From Sphingobacterium cavernae (lineage in GTDB: Bacteria > Bacteroidota > Bacteroidia > Sphingobacteriales > Sphingobacteriaceae): DNA of 64,000 bases. The notes under the pieces are model-generated. The model saw only the letters and a program-made list of their open reading frames with translations, was not told the DNA's origin and did not search any database. Of this stretch, positions 33,008 through 42,703 are shown in pieces. Where the stretch lies: NCBI RefSeq assembly GCF_008520265.1, contig NZ_VIQM01000006.1:1-64000 (forward strand). The letters are read 5' to 3'. Within the stretch, counting starts at the first letter, position 1. Each line of letters opens with the position of its first letter. The position numbers and the translations under genes were made by a program.

Positions 33008-35893
33008 CTACCTCAATAACTCCTTCAAATCATCTTGCGAAAGCGATTTTACAAAACTGTCTTCTGTAGTGATAAGTGATGTAGCGATAGACATTTTGCG
33101 GTTTTGTAGTGCCACTATTTTCTCTTCTACGGTATCCTTGCTGATAAATTTATAGATAAACACATTGCGGGTTTGTCCGATGCGGTGTGATCTATCAATA
33201 GCTTGCTGCTCGACCGCAGGATTCCACCACGGATCTAAGATAAATACATAATCCGCTTCAGTTAAGTTCAGACCAACACCACCAGCCTTGATGGAGATTA
33301 AAAAAACCTTGACAGCATCATTCTCCTTAAACTCTTGTACCGCTTGCGCTCTATCTTTCGTTGCACCGTCTAAATAGGCGAAAGGAATGTTTTTTTGCTG
33401 AAAGTAAGATTTGAATATATCCAGATGCTTTACAAATTGAGAGAAGATCAGCACTTTGTTTCCTTCGGTAGAGATAGATTCCAACATGTTGATAACAGCC
33501 TCGAATTTTCCAGAATCTTCGGTGTAATCGGCGTCAACCATTTTGGGGTGATTCGCCAGTTGGCGCAACTTGGTTAAACCTTGTAATAAAGCGATTTGAT
33601 TTCCTTTCGCATTGTCATTCACTGTTCCTTCAAGCAATGCATTGCGGTATTCCGATTTTGTCGATTCGTAGAGTTCAGCTTGCGATTCATTCATCTCGCA
33701 ATACACGATTTGTTCGGTTTTAGGAGGCAACTCAGTCGCTACCTGACTTTTGGTGCGTCGCAGTACAAACGGCTTTATAATCGCTTGCAAACGCTTTGCT
33801 GTACTCTCATCTTTCTTTTTCTCAATTGGAATCACAAATTCTTTTTGAAAGAAAGAATAACTTCCCAATAATCCAGGATTCGAAAAGTGCATTTGAGACC
33901 AAATATCCGACACAGAATTTTCTATAGGTGTTCCGCTCAACGCGAGTTTGTGTCTGCTTTTGAGTGATTTGATGGATTTAAAAGATTTCGATGTTGGGTT
34001 TTTAATATTTTGACTTTCGTCCAAAATAATATAGTTGAAGAAGAACTTACTAAAAAGCTCTTCATCACTACGCACTATACCATAGGTCGTAATCACTAAA
34101 TCAAAATGGGTAAATGCGTACGCATCTTTGAATCTATTTGATCCTACATGCATCAGAATACGCAACTTAGGTGCAAACTTGTCTGCTTCTTTTTGCCAGT
34201 TATAAACGAGTGATGTAGGAAGCACCAGTAAAGAAGTTTTCGCATGATCGGTGCTCTTCAACTCTTCTTTTTGCTTTTGCAATAAGGCTAAAGTTTGTAC
34301 CGTTTTCCCCAGACCCATGTCATCAGCTAATACACCGCCGAATTTGAATTCTTGTAAGAAATGGAACCAATTGTAACCAGCCTCTTGGTACGGACGCAAA
34401 CTGCCATTAAAGTCTATTGGAGGCTCTGCTTTGGCTATCTCCTCAAAATTGCTGAGGTTTTGTAATTTACGACTCATCGTCAAAGCCGTGTGTTCGGATA
34501 TTTCATGTAAAATCCCGATGTGAGCTTTATTGAGCTGAAGCCCATTCTTTTTTATCGCAAATTGAAACAAATGCTCGTACTGCGCAAACCATTCCTCTGG
34601 GATAATGGCTATTTCACCATTTGGAAGTGTAAATTCTTGAATTCTATTCAGAATATGATCACGTAGTTGTATGAAAGGAATTTTATAAGGTCCAAAATTC
34701 GCGAATGCGCGTACATCAAACCAATCGTTATCCTCGACAATCTCGATATCTAGGGTTGTCTTCCCAATAAAGAAATGCTTATCACCTGTTTCTTGTTTGA
34801 TGATATAGCCCTTGGTAACTAATTCTTCTTGCTTGTGACTCAGCCATTCAAATACATTTGGGAACTCGATTTTATTGGTGGTATAGCTTCCAAATAATGA
34901 ATCTTGCCTTTTTAGACCCAATTCTTCAAGGAGATTATGCTGGTTATCTTCCCAAATAACCGAACGCTTAATTCGCGTAAAGGTAAACAGATCGTTTTCC
35001 TCGTTATAAGACATGCGGACGGAAACTTTCTGGTCCGAAGTAGGGGAGAAGGTGTAATCGCCGTATTGAAAACTCAGTTGAATATGTGATTCACCATTCT
35101 GCACATAATTGAGTGTCAAAATAGGCGTAGCTTCTTCTTTGAGTGTTTTAATATCAAATCCTTCAGCATAGACCGCATATTTTTCAATCAAAGGCGAAAT
35201 AAAGGTTTCATAGTATTTGCGCTCTGTGGCACGTGAAACACTGATGTATCTTTTATTAAGAAATGGGGTTAGCTTTTTGCCTTCTAAGGGTTGGTCAAAG
35301 TGATAAAGAACATTGTCCAACAAAAGCCAAGCTTGTGCATTGATGACTACTTCCGCGTTTTTGAACATAAATTCCATGCGGTGGCCATCATATTTCAATG
35401 TCGGAAAATAGCGCGTTTCTTCTTCATTTCTTCTGAAGTGAAAAAGAATAGATGTAGTCTGTTGTGCTATTCGTAGCTGTTGTTCTGCAGGATAGCCATC
35501 CTTTTTACTCATCAAATAGATTGGCTTATCACCAATCATATCCATGACCTTCAGCAGTTTCTTTTCTAATTTTGGACGAATATAGTTGCGAACTTTATCG
35601 TCAAATATTTTACTGAAATAGTCAATCGGTCGAACAGGCTTTTTGTGATATTTCTTGATTACGTTACTTTGTTCGATTTCATCAAGCAGTTTGATGATTT
35701 TATAATCCGTTTCGTTCAATGCGTCCGCAAATTCATCTACCGTATTAGTGAATACTCTTTTAGAGGAAAGCGAAAGACTACCGTTTGGATTGAGCTGTAC
35801 GATATGTGGTTCGATAAGATAACCCAAATAAGGGTGCTCACCAAAAGAATATATTAATTTGTACGAATGTGAAGTATCTATCTGTTGCATCAA
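33008..35893 (-). CDS. SNF2-family DNA helicase/translocase
   Basis: Protein of 961 residues. The N-terminal ~480 residues are a family-specific region without clear motifs. The C-terminal part has all SNF2 motifs: DDMGLGKTVQTLAL (I), the Ia region TSLLVLPTSLVYNW, LDESQNIKNP (II), LSGTPIENSVSDIWSQM (III), and helicase-C motifs YLDGATKDRAQAV, GGVGLNLTEADYVFILDPWW, QAIDRSHRIGQ. It is an ATP-driven dsDNA translocase. Bacteroidota members are usually single chromosomal genes with an unclear role in transcription or repair. Frame intact. Confidence 0.93.
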   Translation of the reverse strand: MMQQIDTSHSYKLIYSFGEHPYLGYLIEPHIVQLNPNGSLSLSSKRVFTNTVDEFADALNETDYKIIKLLDEIEQSNVIKKYHKKPVRPIDYFSKIFDDKVRNYIRPKLEKKLLKVMDMIGDKPIYLMSKKDGYPAEQQLRIAQQTTSILFHFRRNEEETRYFPTLKYDGHRMEFMFKNAEVVINAQAWLLLDNVLYHFDQPLEGKKLTPFLNKRYISVSRATERKYYETFISPLIEKYAVYAEGFDIKTLKEEATPILTLNYVQNGESHIQLSFQYGDYTFSPTSDQKVSVRMSYNEENDLFTFTRIKRSVIWEDNQHNLLEELGLKRQDSLFGSYTTNKIEFPNVFEWLSHKQEELVTKGYIIKQETGDKHFFIGKTTLDIEIVEDNDWFDVRAFANFGPYKIPFIQLRDHILNRIQEFTLPNGEIAIIPEEWFAQYEHLFQFAIKKNGLQLNKAHIGILHEISEHTALTMSRKLQNLSNFEEIAKAEPPIDFNGSLRPYQEAGYNWFHFLQEFKFGGVLADDMGLGKTVQTLALLQKQKEELKSTDHAKTSLLVLPTSLVYNWQKEADKFAPKLRILMHVGSNRFKDAYAFTHFDLVITTYGIVRSDEELFSKFFFNYIILDESQNIKNPTSKSFKSIKSLKSRHKLALSGTPIENSVSDIWSQMHFSNPGLLGSYSFFQKEFVIPIEKKKDESTAKRLQAIIKPFVLRRTKSQVATELPPKTEQIVYCEMNESQAELYESTKSEYRNALLEGTVNDNAKGNQIALLQGLTKLRQLANHPKMVDADYTEDSGKFEAVINMLESISTEGNKVLIFSQFVKHLDIFKSYFQQKNIPFAYLDGATKDRAQAVQEFKENDAVKVFLISIKAGGVGLNLTEADYVFILDPWWNPAVEQQAIDRSHRIGQTRNVFIYKFISKDTVEEKIVALQNRKMSIATSLITTEDSFVKSLSQDDLKELLR

Positions 35894-35979
35894 TCTGTAG
35901 TATGTCCCTCAAAAAAGACAACTAATATACCTTGAAAATGTAGGAAGATGAAATAATACGTTAATAATACTTAAAATAA

Positions 35980-36768
35980 TTAATCAATTTCGATTTCACC
36001 TTTAAATACAAAGTTCGCTGGACCTCTTAAATACACATTTGTAAATGTAGTTCCGGATTTATGAAATGAAATATAAAGCTGCCCACCCAATACACGAATA
36101 GGTAAAGTAATGTCGCCTTCTAAGTTTTGATCTATTGCCATTGCCATGGCTGCTGCAGTTGCACCTGTCCCGCAGGCAAAAGTTTCATCTTCAACACCGC
36201 GTTCAAAAGTGCGTACAAAATATCCATTTCCTTCTGGCTCAATGAAATTAACATTAATACCTTTTTCGCCATAAGTTGCATTATTGCGAATCGCAAAACC
36301 TTCTTTGAATACATCGAGATTTGCTAAATCTTGGACTTTCAGAATATAGTGAGGTGAACCCGTATTTAAGACGAATGCATCATTAACACGCTCAACAATT
36401 TTTACATCGATCATGCCTAAATTGACTTGGTCGGCAGTGATTTCTGCCGCGTGTGGACCGTCAACTGCCACAAAGTCAGTTTTGTCTGAAATGATTTCCA
36501 GATCTCTAGCGAATGCAACTATACAACGTCCACCATTACCACACATGGTGCCTTCGCCACCATCTGCATTGTAATAAACCATCTCAAAATCAAAATTTTC
36601 ATTATATTGAAGCAACATTAAGCCATCCCCACCAATACCGAATCGGCGATCGCATAACTTTTTAACCAAATCTTTGTTATTTCTATCGAAAAGGTTACTT
36701 CTGTTATCTATCAGTACAAAATCGTTTCCTGCGCCTTGGTATTTAGAAAATTGGATTTTTCTGCTCAT
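35980..36768 (-). CDS. dapF: Diaminopimelate epimerase
   Basis: Protein of 262 residues. Both catalytic cysteines are present: MCGNGGRCIVAFA (about 75-87) and ETFACGTGATAAAMA (about 194-208). GAGNDFVLIDNR opens the protein as in all DapF. It converts LL- to meso-diaminopimelate for lysine and peptidoglycan synthesis. Monocistronic: the SNF2 gene lies downstream on the same strand after ~85 bases. Confidence 0.96.
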   Translation of the reverse strand: MSRKIQFSKYQGAGNDFVLIDNRSNLFDRNNKDLVKKLCDRRFGIGGDGLMLLQYNENFDFEMVYYNADGGEGTMCGNGGRCIVAFARDLEIISDKTDFVAVDGPHAAEITADQVNLGMIDVKIVERVNDAFVLNTGSPHYILKVQDLANLDVFKEGFAIRNNATYGEKGINVNFIEPEGNGYFVRTFERGVEDETFACGTGATAAAMAMAIDQNLEGDITLPIRVLGGQLYISFHKSGTTFTNVYLRGPANFVFKGEIEID

Positions 36769-36910
36769 ATATTTGAAAATTTAGCTCAAATTTAATATTC
36801 TTGTTACAAAACTAAAGCAAATTTGTTAAAACTTGTTAAATAGCTTGTTTACACGTGATTTGTTAACAAAATTTAACTGACAAAGGATATGTCATCTGCC
36901 AATATGGTAT

Positions 36911-36918
36911 TAGATTTG
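36911..36918 (+). promoter_or_regulatory. -7 box of the DegP-type protease gene
   Basis: TAGATTTG matches TAnnTTTG. Because an in-frame ATG at 36920 would lie before or on the transcription start, this box supports the downstream ATG at 36980 as the true start. Confidence 0.5.
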
Positions 36919-36979
36919 AATGCCACAAGATAAGAATAGAAATACAATAATTAAGAATTTTAAAACAGCAATAAATAAT

Positions 36980-38530
36980 ATGAGAAAAATAGGAATAAGT
37001 TTATTGACAGCTGTCTTAGGTGGAGCAATAGCTGTAGGTGGATACAAATTGTTTGAAGACAAACAGTTTGGAAACATGACACTAGAAGAACAGCAAAAAG
37101 TATATTATGCAAATAATCCTTCGGCAGAAATTATGTCGTCGACAGGAAATCCAGATTTCACGCAGGCAGCAGCAGCGGTATCTCCTGGAGTAGTGCATAT
37201 AAAAGTGACAATGACTGCGCGCGGATCGCAACGCGGTGGTGGAAGTTCTCCATTCGATATGTTTGAGGAATTTTTCGGTGCACCACAACGTCGTCAGCAA
37301 GCACAACCTCGTCAACAGCAAGCTTCTGGGTCTGGTGTGATTTTGACTCCTGATGGTTACATCGTGACAAACAATCACGTTGTTGAAAATGCAGATAAAA
37401 TCGAAGTACAACTGACAGATAAACGCACTTTCGAAGCTAAAGTCATTGGAAAAGATGCCAACACGGATTTAGCTTTATTAAAAGTGAATGCTACAAATTT
37501 GCCTATGGTAAAAATGGGTGATTCGGATAATGTACAAATTGGTGAGTGGGTATTAGCTGTAGGTTATCCATTGAGTTTACAATCCACGGTAACAGCGGGT
37601 ATCGTTAGTGCAAAAGGTCGTCAAATTGGTATTTTGGGAGATTCACAGCAACAACAGCCTCGTGGCTTCGGTGATCAAGATCAACAAATTATCAATACAG
37701 CGATTGAGTCATTTATTCAAACAGATGCGGTAATTAACAAAGGTAATAGTGGCGGAGCGTTGGTGAATGCGCGTGGTGAATTAATTGGTATCAACTCAGC
37801 GATTGCTTCTCCAACAGGTGTATATGCAGGATATGGATTTGCTATCCCAATTAACTTGGCTAAAAAGATTTTGGATGACTTTAAAGAATTCGGTAGTGTA
37901 AAACGCGGTTTTATTGGTGTAACATTCACTGAAATGAACGAAGCATTGCGTAAAGAAAAAGGTATTGATGACGTTAACGGTCTTTATGTGCAAAATGTTG
38001 TAAAAGGTGGTGCTGCAGAAAGTGCTGGTATCAAAGGCGGTGACATTATTACTAAAATCGAAGGCAGAACTATTTACTCATCTTCAGATTTACAAGAGCG
38101 TGTAGCTAGACTTCGTCCAGGTGACAAAGTAAAAATCACATACAAGCGTGAGGGCAAAGAGAAAGATGTAAACTTAACGTTAAAAGCTGAAGAAGATACA
38201 AAAGGGAAAGGCGGTGAAGATGGACCAAGTGCAAGTGCAACCGAAATCTTCAATAAATTAGGTGCTAGTTTCATTCCTGCAACGGATGCACGTAAGAAAG
38301 AATTGGGTGTGTCGTCTGGAGTTATCGTGACTCAAGTACACAGAGGTGGTGTTTTCGAATACTTCGGTGTAGAAAAAGGTTTAGTAATTACTGAAGTAAA
38401 TGGAAAAGCGGTGAACAGTGTGGATGATGTAGAATCAGCATTGTCATCAACAAGACGAAATATTGTACGTATCAAAGGTGTGCCTCAACGCGGTAGCACA
38501 GTTGAACTAAATGTTCCTATTGAATACTAA
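36980..38530 (+). CDS. degP: DegP/HtrA-type periplasmic serine protease
   Basis: Protein of 516 residues from the ATG at 36980 (MRKIGISLLTAVLGGAIAVG, a signal/anchor segment). The ATG at 36920 is rejected because the -7 box ends at 36918. Catalytic triad: His in TNNHVV, Asp in DANTDLALLKV, Ser in NKGNSGGALVN. Two PDZ domains follow (VKRGFIGVTF... and FEYFGVEKGLVITEVNG). A Q/R-rich loop (QRRQQAQPRQQQ) precedes the protease core. It degrades or refolds misfolded envelope proteins. Confidence 0.95.
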   Translation: MRKIGISLLTAVLGGAIAVGGYKLFEDKQFGNMTLEEQQKVYYANNPSAEIMSSTGNPDFTQAAAAVSPGVVHIKVTMTARGSQRGGGSSPFDMFEEFFGAPQRRQQAQPRQQQASGSGVILTPDGYIVTNNHVVENADKIEVQLTDKRTFEAKVIGKDANTDLALLKVNATNLPMVKMGDSDNVQIGEWVLAVGYPLSLQSTVTAGIVSAKGRQIGILGDSQQQQPRGFGDQDQQIINTAIESFIQTDAVINKGNSGGALVNARGELIGINSAIASPTGVYAGYGFAIPINLAKKILDDFKEFGSVKRGFIGVTFTEMNEALRKEKGIDDVNGLYVQNVVKGGAAESAGIKGGDIITKIEGRTIYSSSDLQERVARLRPGDKVKITYKREGKEKDVNLTLKAEEDTKGKGGEDGPSASATEIFNKLGASFIPATDARKKELGVSSGVIVTQVHRGGVFEYFGVEKGLVITEVNGKAVNSVDDVESALSSTRRNIVRIKGVPQRGSTVELNVPIEY

Positions 38531-38550
38531 TAGCAATACTTAATTGATAT

Positions 38551-38580
38551 AAAATGGCTTTCTTCGGGAAGCCATTTTTG
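38551..38580 (+). terminator. Terminator of the DegP gene
   Basis: Stem AAATGGCTT/AAGCCATTT (38552-38560 and 38569-38577) with a TTCGG-containing loop, followed by T-rich sequence. Confidence 0.8.
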
Positions 38581-38611
38581 TTTTTACAGAATAAAAAGAC
38601 ATTTTTGTGCT

Positions 38612-39049
38612 ATGAAGATTTTAATGGTTTGTTTAGGAAATATTTGTCGATCGCCATTGGCACACGGCATTTTACAATATATAGCAGATAGTAAAAATTT
38701 AGGCTGGGAAGTAGATTCTGCAGGAACAGGTGATTGGCATGTCGGTCAGTGTCCAGATAGACGCAGTATTGATGTAGCTAAGAAATACGGAGTGGATATT
38801 TCTACACAGAAAGCACAACATTTTACAACGGCGTTATTCGATAAATACGATCGTATTTTAGTTATGGATAGACAGAATTATAATGATGTAATTCGACTTG
38901 CGCAAAATGATGCTCAAAAGGCGAAAGTGTCGCTGTTTTTGGACGACGATATTGTGCCAGATCCGTATTACGATGACGCGATGTTTGAGCCAGTATATGC
39001 GATGGTGGAGAAAAGATGTCAAGATCTCATCTTGAAATTGTCCAAATAA
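38612..39049 (+). CDS. Low-molecular-weight protein tyrosine phosphatase
   Basis: Protein of 145 residues. The P-loop MVCLGNICRSPLA (C-x5-R-S) lies at about residues 5-17 and the general-acid loop is VPDPYYDD near the C-terminus. These are the full catalytic set of LMW-PTPs, which dephosphorylate tyrosine or arginine residues. It is the first of a plus-strand run with a small hypothetical, a cyclophilin and exonuclease III, with short gaps. Confidence 0.92.
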   Translation: MKILMVCLGNICRSPLAHGILQYIADSKNLGWEVDSAGTGDWHVGQCPDRRSIDVAKKYGVDISTQKAQHFTTALFDKYDRILVMDRQNYNDVIRLAQNDAQKAKVSLFLDDDIVPDPYYDDAMFEPVYAMVEKRCQDLILKLSK

Positions 39050-39116
39050 CGTAACGATTAAATCAGGCTGTGCCAAAACCAAATTATAAATAGTATTTTG
39101 GCGCAATAGCTAGTAT

Positions 39117-39464
39117 ATGAAAGCAACAGAAGTAAATCAAAAGTGGAATGTTCTTCGGGAAGCCATTGCGCAAAGTTTCGACATGGAATTACCGGATCTG
39201 AAAGTCATGCTATTTTTGATCGGTGTACAGGAATTGGGAAAAGGACCAAAACAATTTTCGAAACGAGAAAAAGAAGAACTGATGCATATTGCAACATGCA
39301 GGTTGTTTTCTTCGATGGGTTTTTATGAGTTGGAAGGTTCAGACGAGGATGGTTGGCCGCATTGGAAATTAGTAAAACCCGTTCCTAATTATACATTATT
39401 AGAGCAAGAGTTGATCATGAAATCGTTGATTATTGATTACTTCCAAGATTTAGATTTTATATAA
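39117..39464 (+). CDS. Conserved hypothetical protein
   Basis: Protein of 115 residues, soluble and mostly helical, with a motif-like LFLIGVQELGKGPKQFSKRE and an acidic GSDEDGWPHWK stretch. No known domain recognised. It is 10 bases upstream of the cyclophilin gene and likely cotranscribed. No function can be given. Confidence 0.65.
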   Translation: MKATEVNQKWNVLREAIAQSFDMELPDLKVMLFLIGVQELGKGPKQFSKREKEELMHIATCRLFSSMGFYELEGSDEDGWPHWKLVKPVPNYTLLEQELIMKSLIIDYFQDLDFI

Positions 39465-39474
39465 AATAATATAA

Positions 39475-40239
39475 ATGAAAAGAATAGTTTTAAGTCTCGT
39501 TTTGACTTTTTTCGTAATGCAAAGTTTTGCACAAAAGCCACAACATTACTATATAGAAATCAAAACCAACAAAGGTGTAATGCTGGCGCAATTGTATAAC
39601 CAAACACCCAAGCATCGTGACAACTTCAAGAAGTTAGTGAGTGAAAGATATTACGATGGTATTCTATTTCACCGTGTGATTAAAAATTTCATGATTCAAG
39701 GTGGTGATCCTGAATCTAAGAAGTCCACAACCACAAGTCTAACTGTACTGGGTAATGGTGGACCAGATTATAAAATCAATTCTGAAATTCAAGAAGGGTT
39801 ATTTCACAAAAAAGGTGTATTAGGCGCGGCAAGAGACAATAATCCTGCAAAGTCATCATCCGGTTCGCAATTTTACATTGTGCAAGGACGTAAGTTCTCA
39901 GATGCTGGTTTAGATTCCTTGGTAACTATGCGTATGCAAGGAAAGCAATTCTCAGAACAACAGCGTGAAGCTTATAAAACCATTGGCGGTACGCCTCATT
40001 TGGATGGCAACTACACAGTCTTTGGCGAGGTTTTAAAAGGAATTGAGGCTGTCGATCAAATCGCTGCTGTATCCACAAATAATGTTGATAGACCGATTAC
40101 AGATGAGCCAATGCATATTCGTTTGTTGACACGTCGCGAAGCAATAAATACTGAAAGAGAAATGAATGGGTTAAAACCTAAAAATGGTTTTTTTACTAAA
40201 TTATTTGACGGATTCAAGTCCAAAAACTACAAACTCTAA
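39475..40239 (+). CDS. Secreted cyclophilin-type peptidyl-prolyl isomerase
   Basis: Protein of 254 residues. The signal peptide ends at SFAQ (about 16-19). The cyclophilin domain shows ILFHRVIKNFMIQGGDP and SSGSQFYIVQG with the conserved catalytic Arg, Phe and Gln, and YTVFGEVLKG. An insertion (RMQGKQFSEQQREAYKTIGG) between strands is typical of Bacteroidota forms. It catalyses proline isomerisation in envelope proteins. It lies four bases before exonuclease III. Confidence 0.93.
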   Translation: MKRIVLSLVLTFFVMQSFAQKPQHYYIEIKTNKGVMLAQLYNQTPKHRDNFKKLVSERYYDGILFHRVIKNFMIQGGDPESKKSTTTSLTVLGNGGPDYKINSEIQEGLFHKKGVLGAARDNNPAKSSSGSQFYIVQGRKFSDAGLDSLVTMRMQGKQFSEQQREAYKTIGGTPHLDGNYTVFGEVLKGIEAVDQIAAVSTNNVDRPITDEPMHIRLLTRREAINTEREMNGLKPKNGFFTKLFDGFKSKNYKL

Positions 40240-40242
40240 TCT

Positions 40243-41007
40243 ATGAAAATAATCACATACAATGTCAATGGACTACGAGCTGCATTAAAAAAAGATTGGT
40301 TAGGATGGTTGTCGGAGGTTAATCCAGATGTCGTTTGTTTGCAAGAAATAAAAGCTACACCCGATCAAGTACCAGAAATTCTATTTTTGGAACAAATGGG
40401 GTATGAGCATTATTGGTATCCCGCGCAGAAAAAGGGTTATAGCGGTACGGCAATCTTAACTAAGATTACACCAAAACATGTAGAGTACGGTTGCGGTCAC
40501 GAAGATTATGATTTCGAAGGTAGGGTAATTCGTGCAGACTTTGATGATGTGTCGGTTATGAGTACCTATTTTCCGTCAGGAACTACGGGTGATGTACGTC
40601 AAGATTTTAAATATAGATTCTTGGATGATTTTCACCAATATGCGCATAAGTTGCTCGTGGAACATCCTAATTTGGTTATTAGTGGCGATTATAATATTTG
40701 TCACCGTGCTATCGATATTCACAATCCAAAATCAAATGCGAATACTTCCGGATTTTTGCCTGCTGAGCGTGAGTGGATGGAGAATTTTATTAATTCTGGA
40801 TTTATAGATACATTTCGTTCGCTGAACCCTGATCCACATCATTATACGTGGTGGAGCTATAGAGCCGGATCAAGAGGCAAAAACTTAGGTTGGCGTATTG
40901 ATTACAATATGGCTTCGCAAGCTTTGCAAGATAGAATTGTTGGGGCTAAAATATTACCAGATGCGGTGCATTCAGATCACTGTCCTGTGCTTTTAGAGTT
41001 AGCTTAA
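40243..41007 (+). CDS. xth: Exodeoxyribonuclease III
   Basis: Protein of 254 residues of the AP-endonuclease/exonuclease III family. Motifs: YNVNGLRAA (start), LQEIKA with the metal-binding Glu, GYSGTAIL, SGDYNICH with catalytic Asp and Asn, and SDHCPV with the catalytic His. It repairs abasic sites. Last gene of its run, followed by a bidirectional terminator. Confidence 0.95.
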   Translation: MKIITYNVNGLRAALKKDWLGWLSEVNPDVVCLQEIKATPDQVPEILFLEQMGYEHYWYPAQKKGYSGTAILTKITPKHVEYGCGHEDYDFEGRVIRADFDDVSVMSTYFPSGTTGDVRQDFKYRFLDDFHQYAHKLLVEHPNLVISGDYNICHRAIDIHNPKSNANTSGFLPAEREWMENFINSGFIDTFRSLNPDPHHYTWWSYRAGSRGKNLGWRIDYNMASQALQDRIVGAKILPDAVHSDHCPVLLELA

Positions 41008-41009
41008 AA

Positions 41010-41045
41010 AAATAAGGAGAAACATTGTTTCTCCTTTATTTTTTA
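41010..41045. terminator. Bidirectional terminator between xth and queD
   Basis: Stem AAGGAGAAAC/GTTTCTCCTT (41014-41023, 41027-41036) flanked by an A-run on the left and a T-run on the right, between convergent genes. Confidence 0.85.
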
Positions 41046-41455
41046 TATGTTGCCGAACACTTTTGTGTTTCTTCGACTTTGCATCGGATAAGCGTACAAG
41101 CGTTGTCTCTAAGCTGTTGCGGTGCTATAACTTCTACGAGATGCTGTGCAATATTTTCAGCTGTTGGGTTAAATGGGACGATAACTAGACTTTCGGCTGT
41201 AAGCTTTTGTAATTCTTCAAGCATAGGATCATTTTCCCAAATCAAGAACTTGTGATCATAATTGTCTTCAAGCCACATGCACAATTTTTCTTTGATAACA
41301 GAAAAATCCAAAACACGACCTACCTCATCCAATTGTGCTGCTGCTACTTCAAAATGTATTCTATAATTATGCCCATGCAAAAATCTGCATTTTCCTTCGT
41401 GCCCAACTACTCTATGTCCACATGAAATATCATGATATCGCTCTGCTGTAATCAT
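41036..41455 (-). CDS. queD: 6-carboxytetrahydropterin synthase QueD
   Basis: Protein of 139 residues. Zinc-binding histidines appear in SCGHRVVGHEGKCRFLHGHN, with the cysteine (KC) near the active site, and VEVIAPQQLRDNA is the C-terminal family segment. It makes the queuosine precursor 6-carboxy-tetrahydropterin. No other queuosine genes are in the window. The 3' end overlaps the shared terminator. Confidence 0.85.
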   Translation of the reverse strand: MITAERYHDISCGHRVVGHEGKCRFLHGHNYRIHFEVAAAQLDEVGRVLDFSVIKEKLCMWLEDNYDHKFLIWENDPMLEELQKLTAESLVIVPFNPTAENIAQHLVEVIAPQQLRDNACTLIRCKVEETQKCSATYKK

Positions 41456-41470
41456 GGCACAAATATAATG

Positions 41471-42637
41471 TTATTTTATCAATCGATCTTGAAGCTGATG
41501 AATATTGTCTACAGTGAGCTGTTGCATGACTTGGTATAGATGCGCTTTAAACATGTTGATCGTATGTTCTCCACCTTCTTCCCCTAACGCACCTACGCCA
41601 TACATAAATGGACGTCCCATAAAGTTGAATTCTGATCCTACGGCATGTGCTCTTGCTAAGTCTACACCCGAACGAATCCCTCCATCCATCATGATTTTTA
41701 GCTTACTCTTGTACGATGGGTTGGATGCTAATTTCATTAATGACACGATGGATGACTCTCCAGCATCTACCTGTCTACCGCCATGGTTGGAAACTATAAC
41801 CCCATCTACTCCGAGTTGGATCGAAGCTTCCATATCTTCTTCTGTCGCAATGCCTTTTAGTACCAATGGACCTTTCCAAATATCACGAATGGCTTTCACT
41901 TTTTCCATATTTACCTTCCCTGTGAATGTACGGTTCATAAACTGTCCCAGTTGTGCCATATCTAATCCTTTTTCCATGTAAGGTTTTAGCGTCGCGAAAG
42001 AAGGAATACCATGCTTCAATGTCTGAATACCCCAAGTAGGTCTTATCAACGTCTGGAGAATATTCGTAATATTCATTTTAGGAGGCATTGACAATCCGCT
42101 TTTAATCTCTCTATAGCGTAATCCAAAGGATGGAACGTCTACAAGAACGACCAATACCGGACACTCAACAGCTTTAAGGCGATTTAAGATGTCATCACGT
42201 AACCTGTTTTCTGTAGGATGGTATAATTGAAACCAAGCTTTACCATCAGAAACTTCAGCAATGCGTTCTATACTACTTGTTGATACGGTACTCAGCGTGT
42301 AAGGAATATCATGTTTTGCCGCAGCTTTGGCAAGAATCTCAGGTGCATTAGGCCACATTAATCCCTGAAGCCCAATAGGAGATACACCAAAAGGTGCACT
42401 GTATCGGCGTCCAAATAATTCGACGGACATATCAATCTCTTCGCCTACACGTAAATATTGCGGTTTAAGCAATATATTATCGAAGTCGTTTTCATTGCGC
42501 ACGAGATTTAATTCCTCATTGCAACCCCCATCTAGGTAATCAAATGCGAATTTAGGAATACGTTGTTTTGCTTTTTTTCTTAAATCAGCAACGGAAGGAT
42601 ATTGACGATTATATTCAAAAATTGGTTTTGCAGACAT
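41471..42637 (-). CDS. lldD: FMN-dependent alpha-hydroxy-acid dehydrogenase (LldD-like)
   Basis: Protein of 388 residues. Family motifs: FDYLDGGCNEE near the start, WFQLYHP, VIVSNHGGRQVDAG with the catalytic His and FMN-binding Arg, and MMDGGIRSGVDLARAHAVG for the phosphate site. It oxidises L-lactate or a related 2-hydroxy acid, passing electrons to quinone or oxygen. Monocistronic as far as can be seen, 15 bases upstream of queD on the same strand. Confidence 0.9.
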   Translation of the reverse strand: MSAKPIFEYNRQYPSVADLRKKAKQRIPKFAFDYLDGGCNEELNLVRNENDFDNILLKPQYLRVGEEIDMSVELFGRRYSAPFGVSPIGLQGLMWPNAPEILAKAAAKHDIPYTLSTVSTSSIERIAEVSDGKAWFQLYHPTENRLRDDILNRLKAVECPVLVVLVDVPSFGLRYREIKSGLSMPPKMNITNILQTLIRPTWGIQTLKHGIPSFATLKPYMEKGLDMAQLGQFMNRTFTGKVNMEKVKAIRDIWKGPLVLKGIATEEDMEASIQLGVDGVIVSNHGGRQVDAGESSIVSLMKLASNPSYKSKLKIMMDGGIRSGVDLARAHAVGSEFNFMGRPFMYGVGALGEEGGEHTINMFKAHLYQVMQQLTVDNIHQLQDRLIK

Positions 42638-42703
42638 TGGTTAAATTATTTGTCGCAAAGATAATTAAAAGTGTGAACTTGCTGTCCTGAACTATTATGA
42701 AAA

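Noticed and set aside
36920..36979. Upstream ATG for the DegP-type protease
   Set aside because: It lies right after the -7 box and would precede or coincide with transcription start. The signal/anchor segment begins at 36980.
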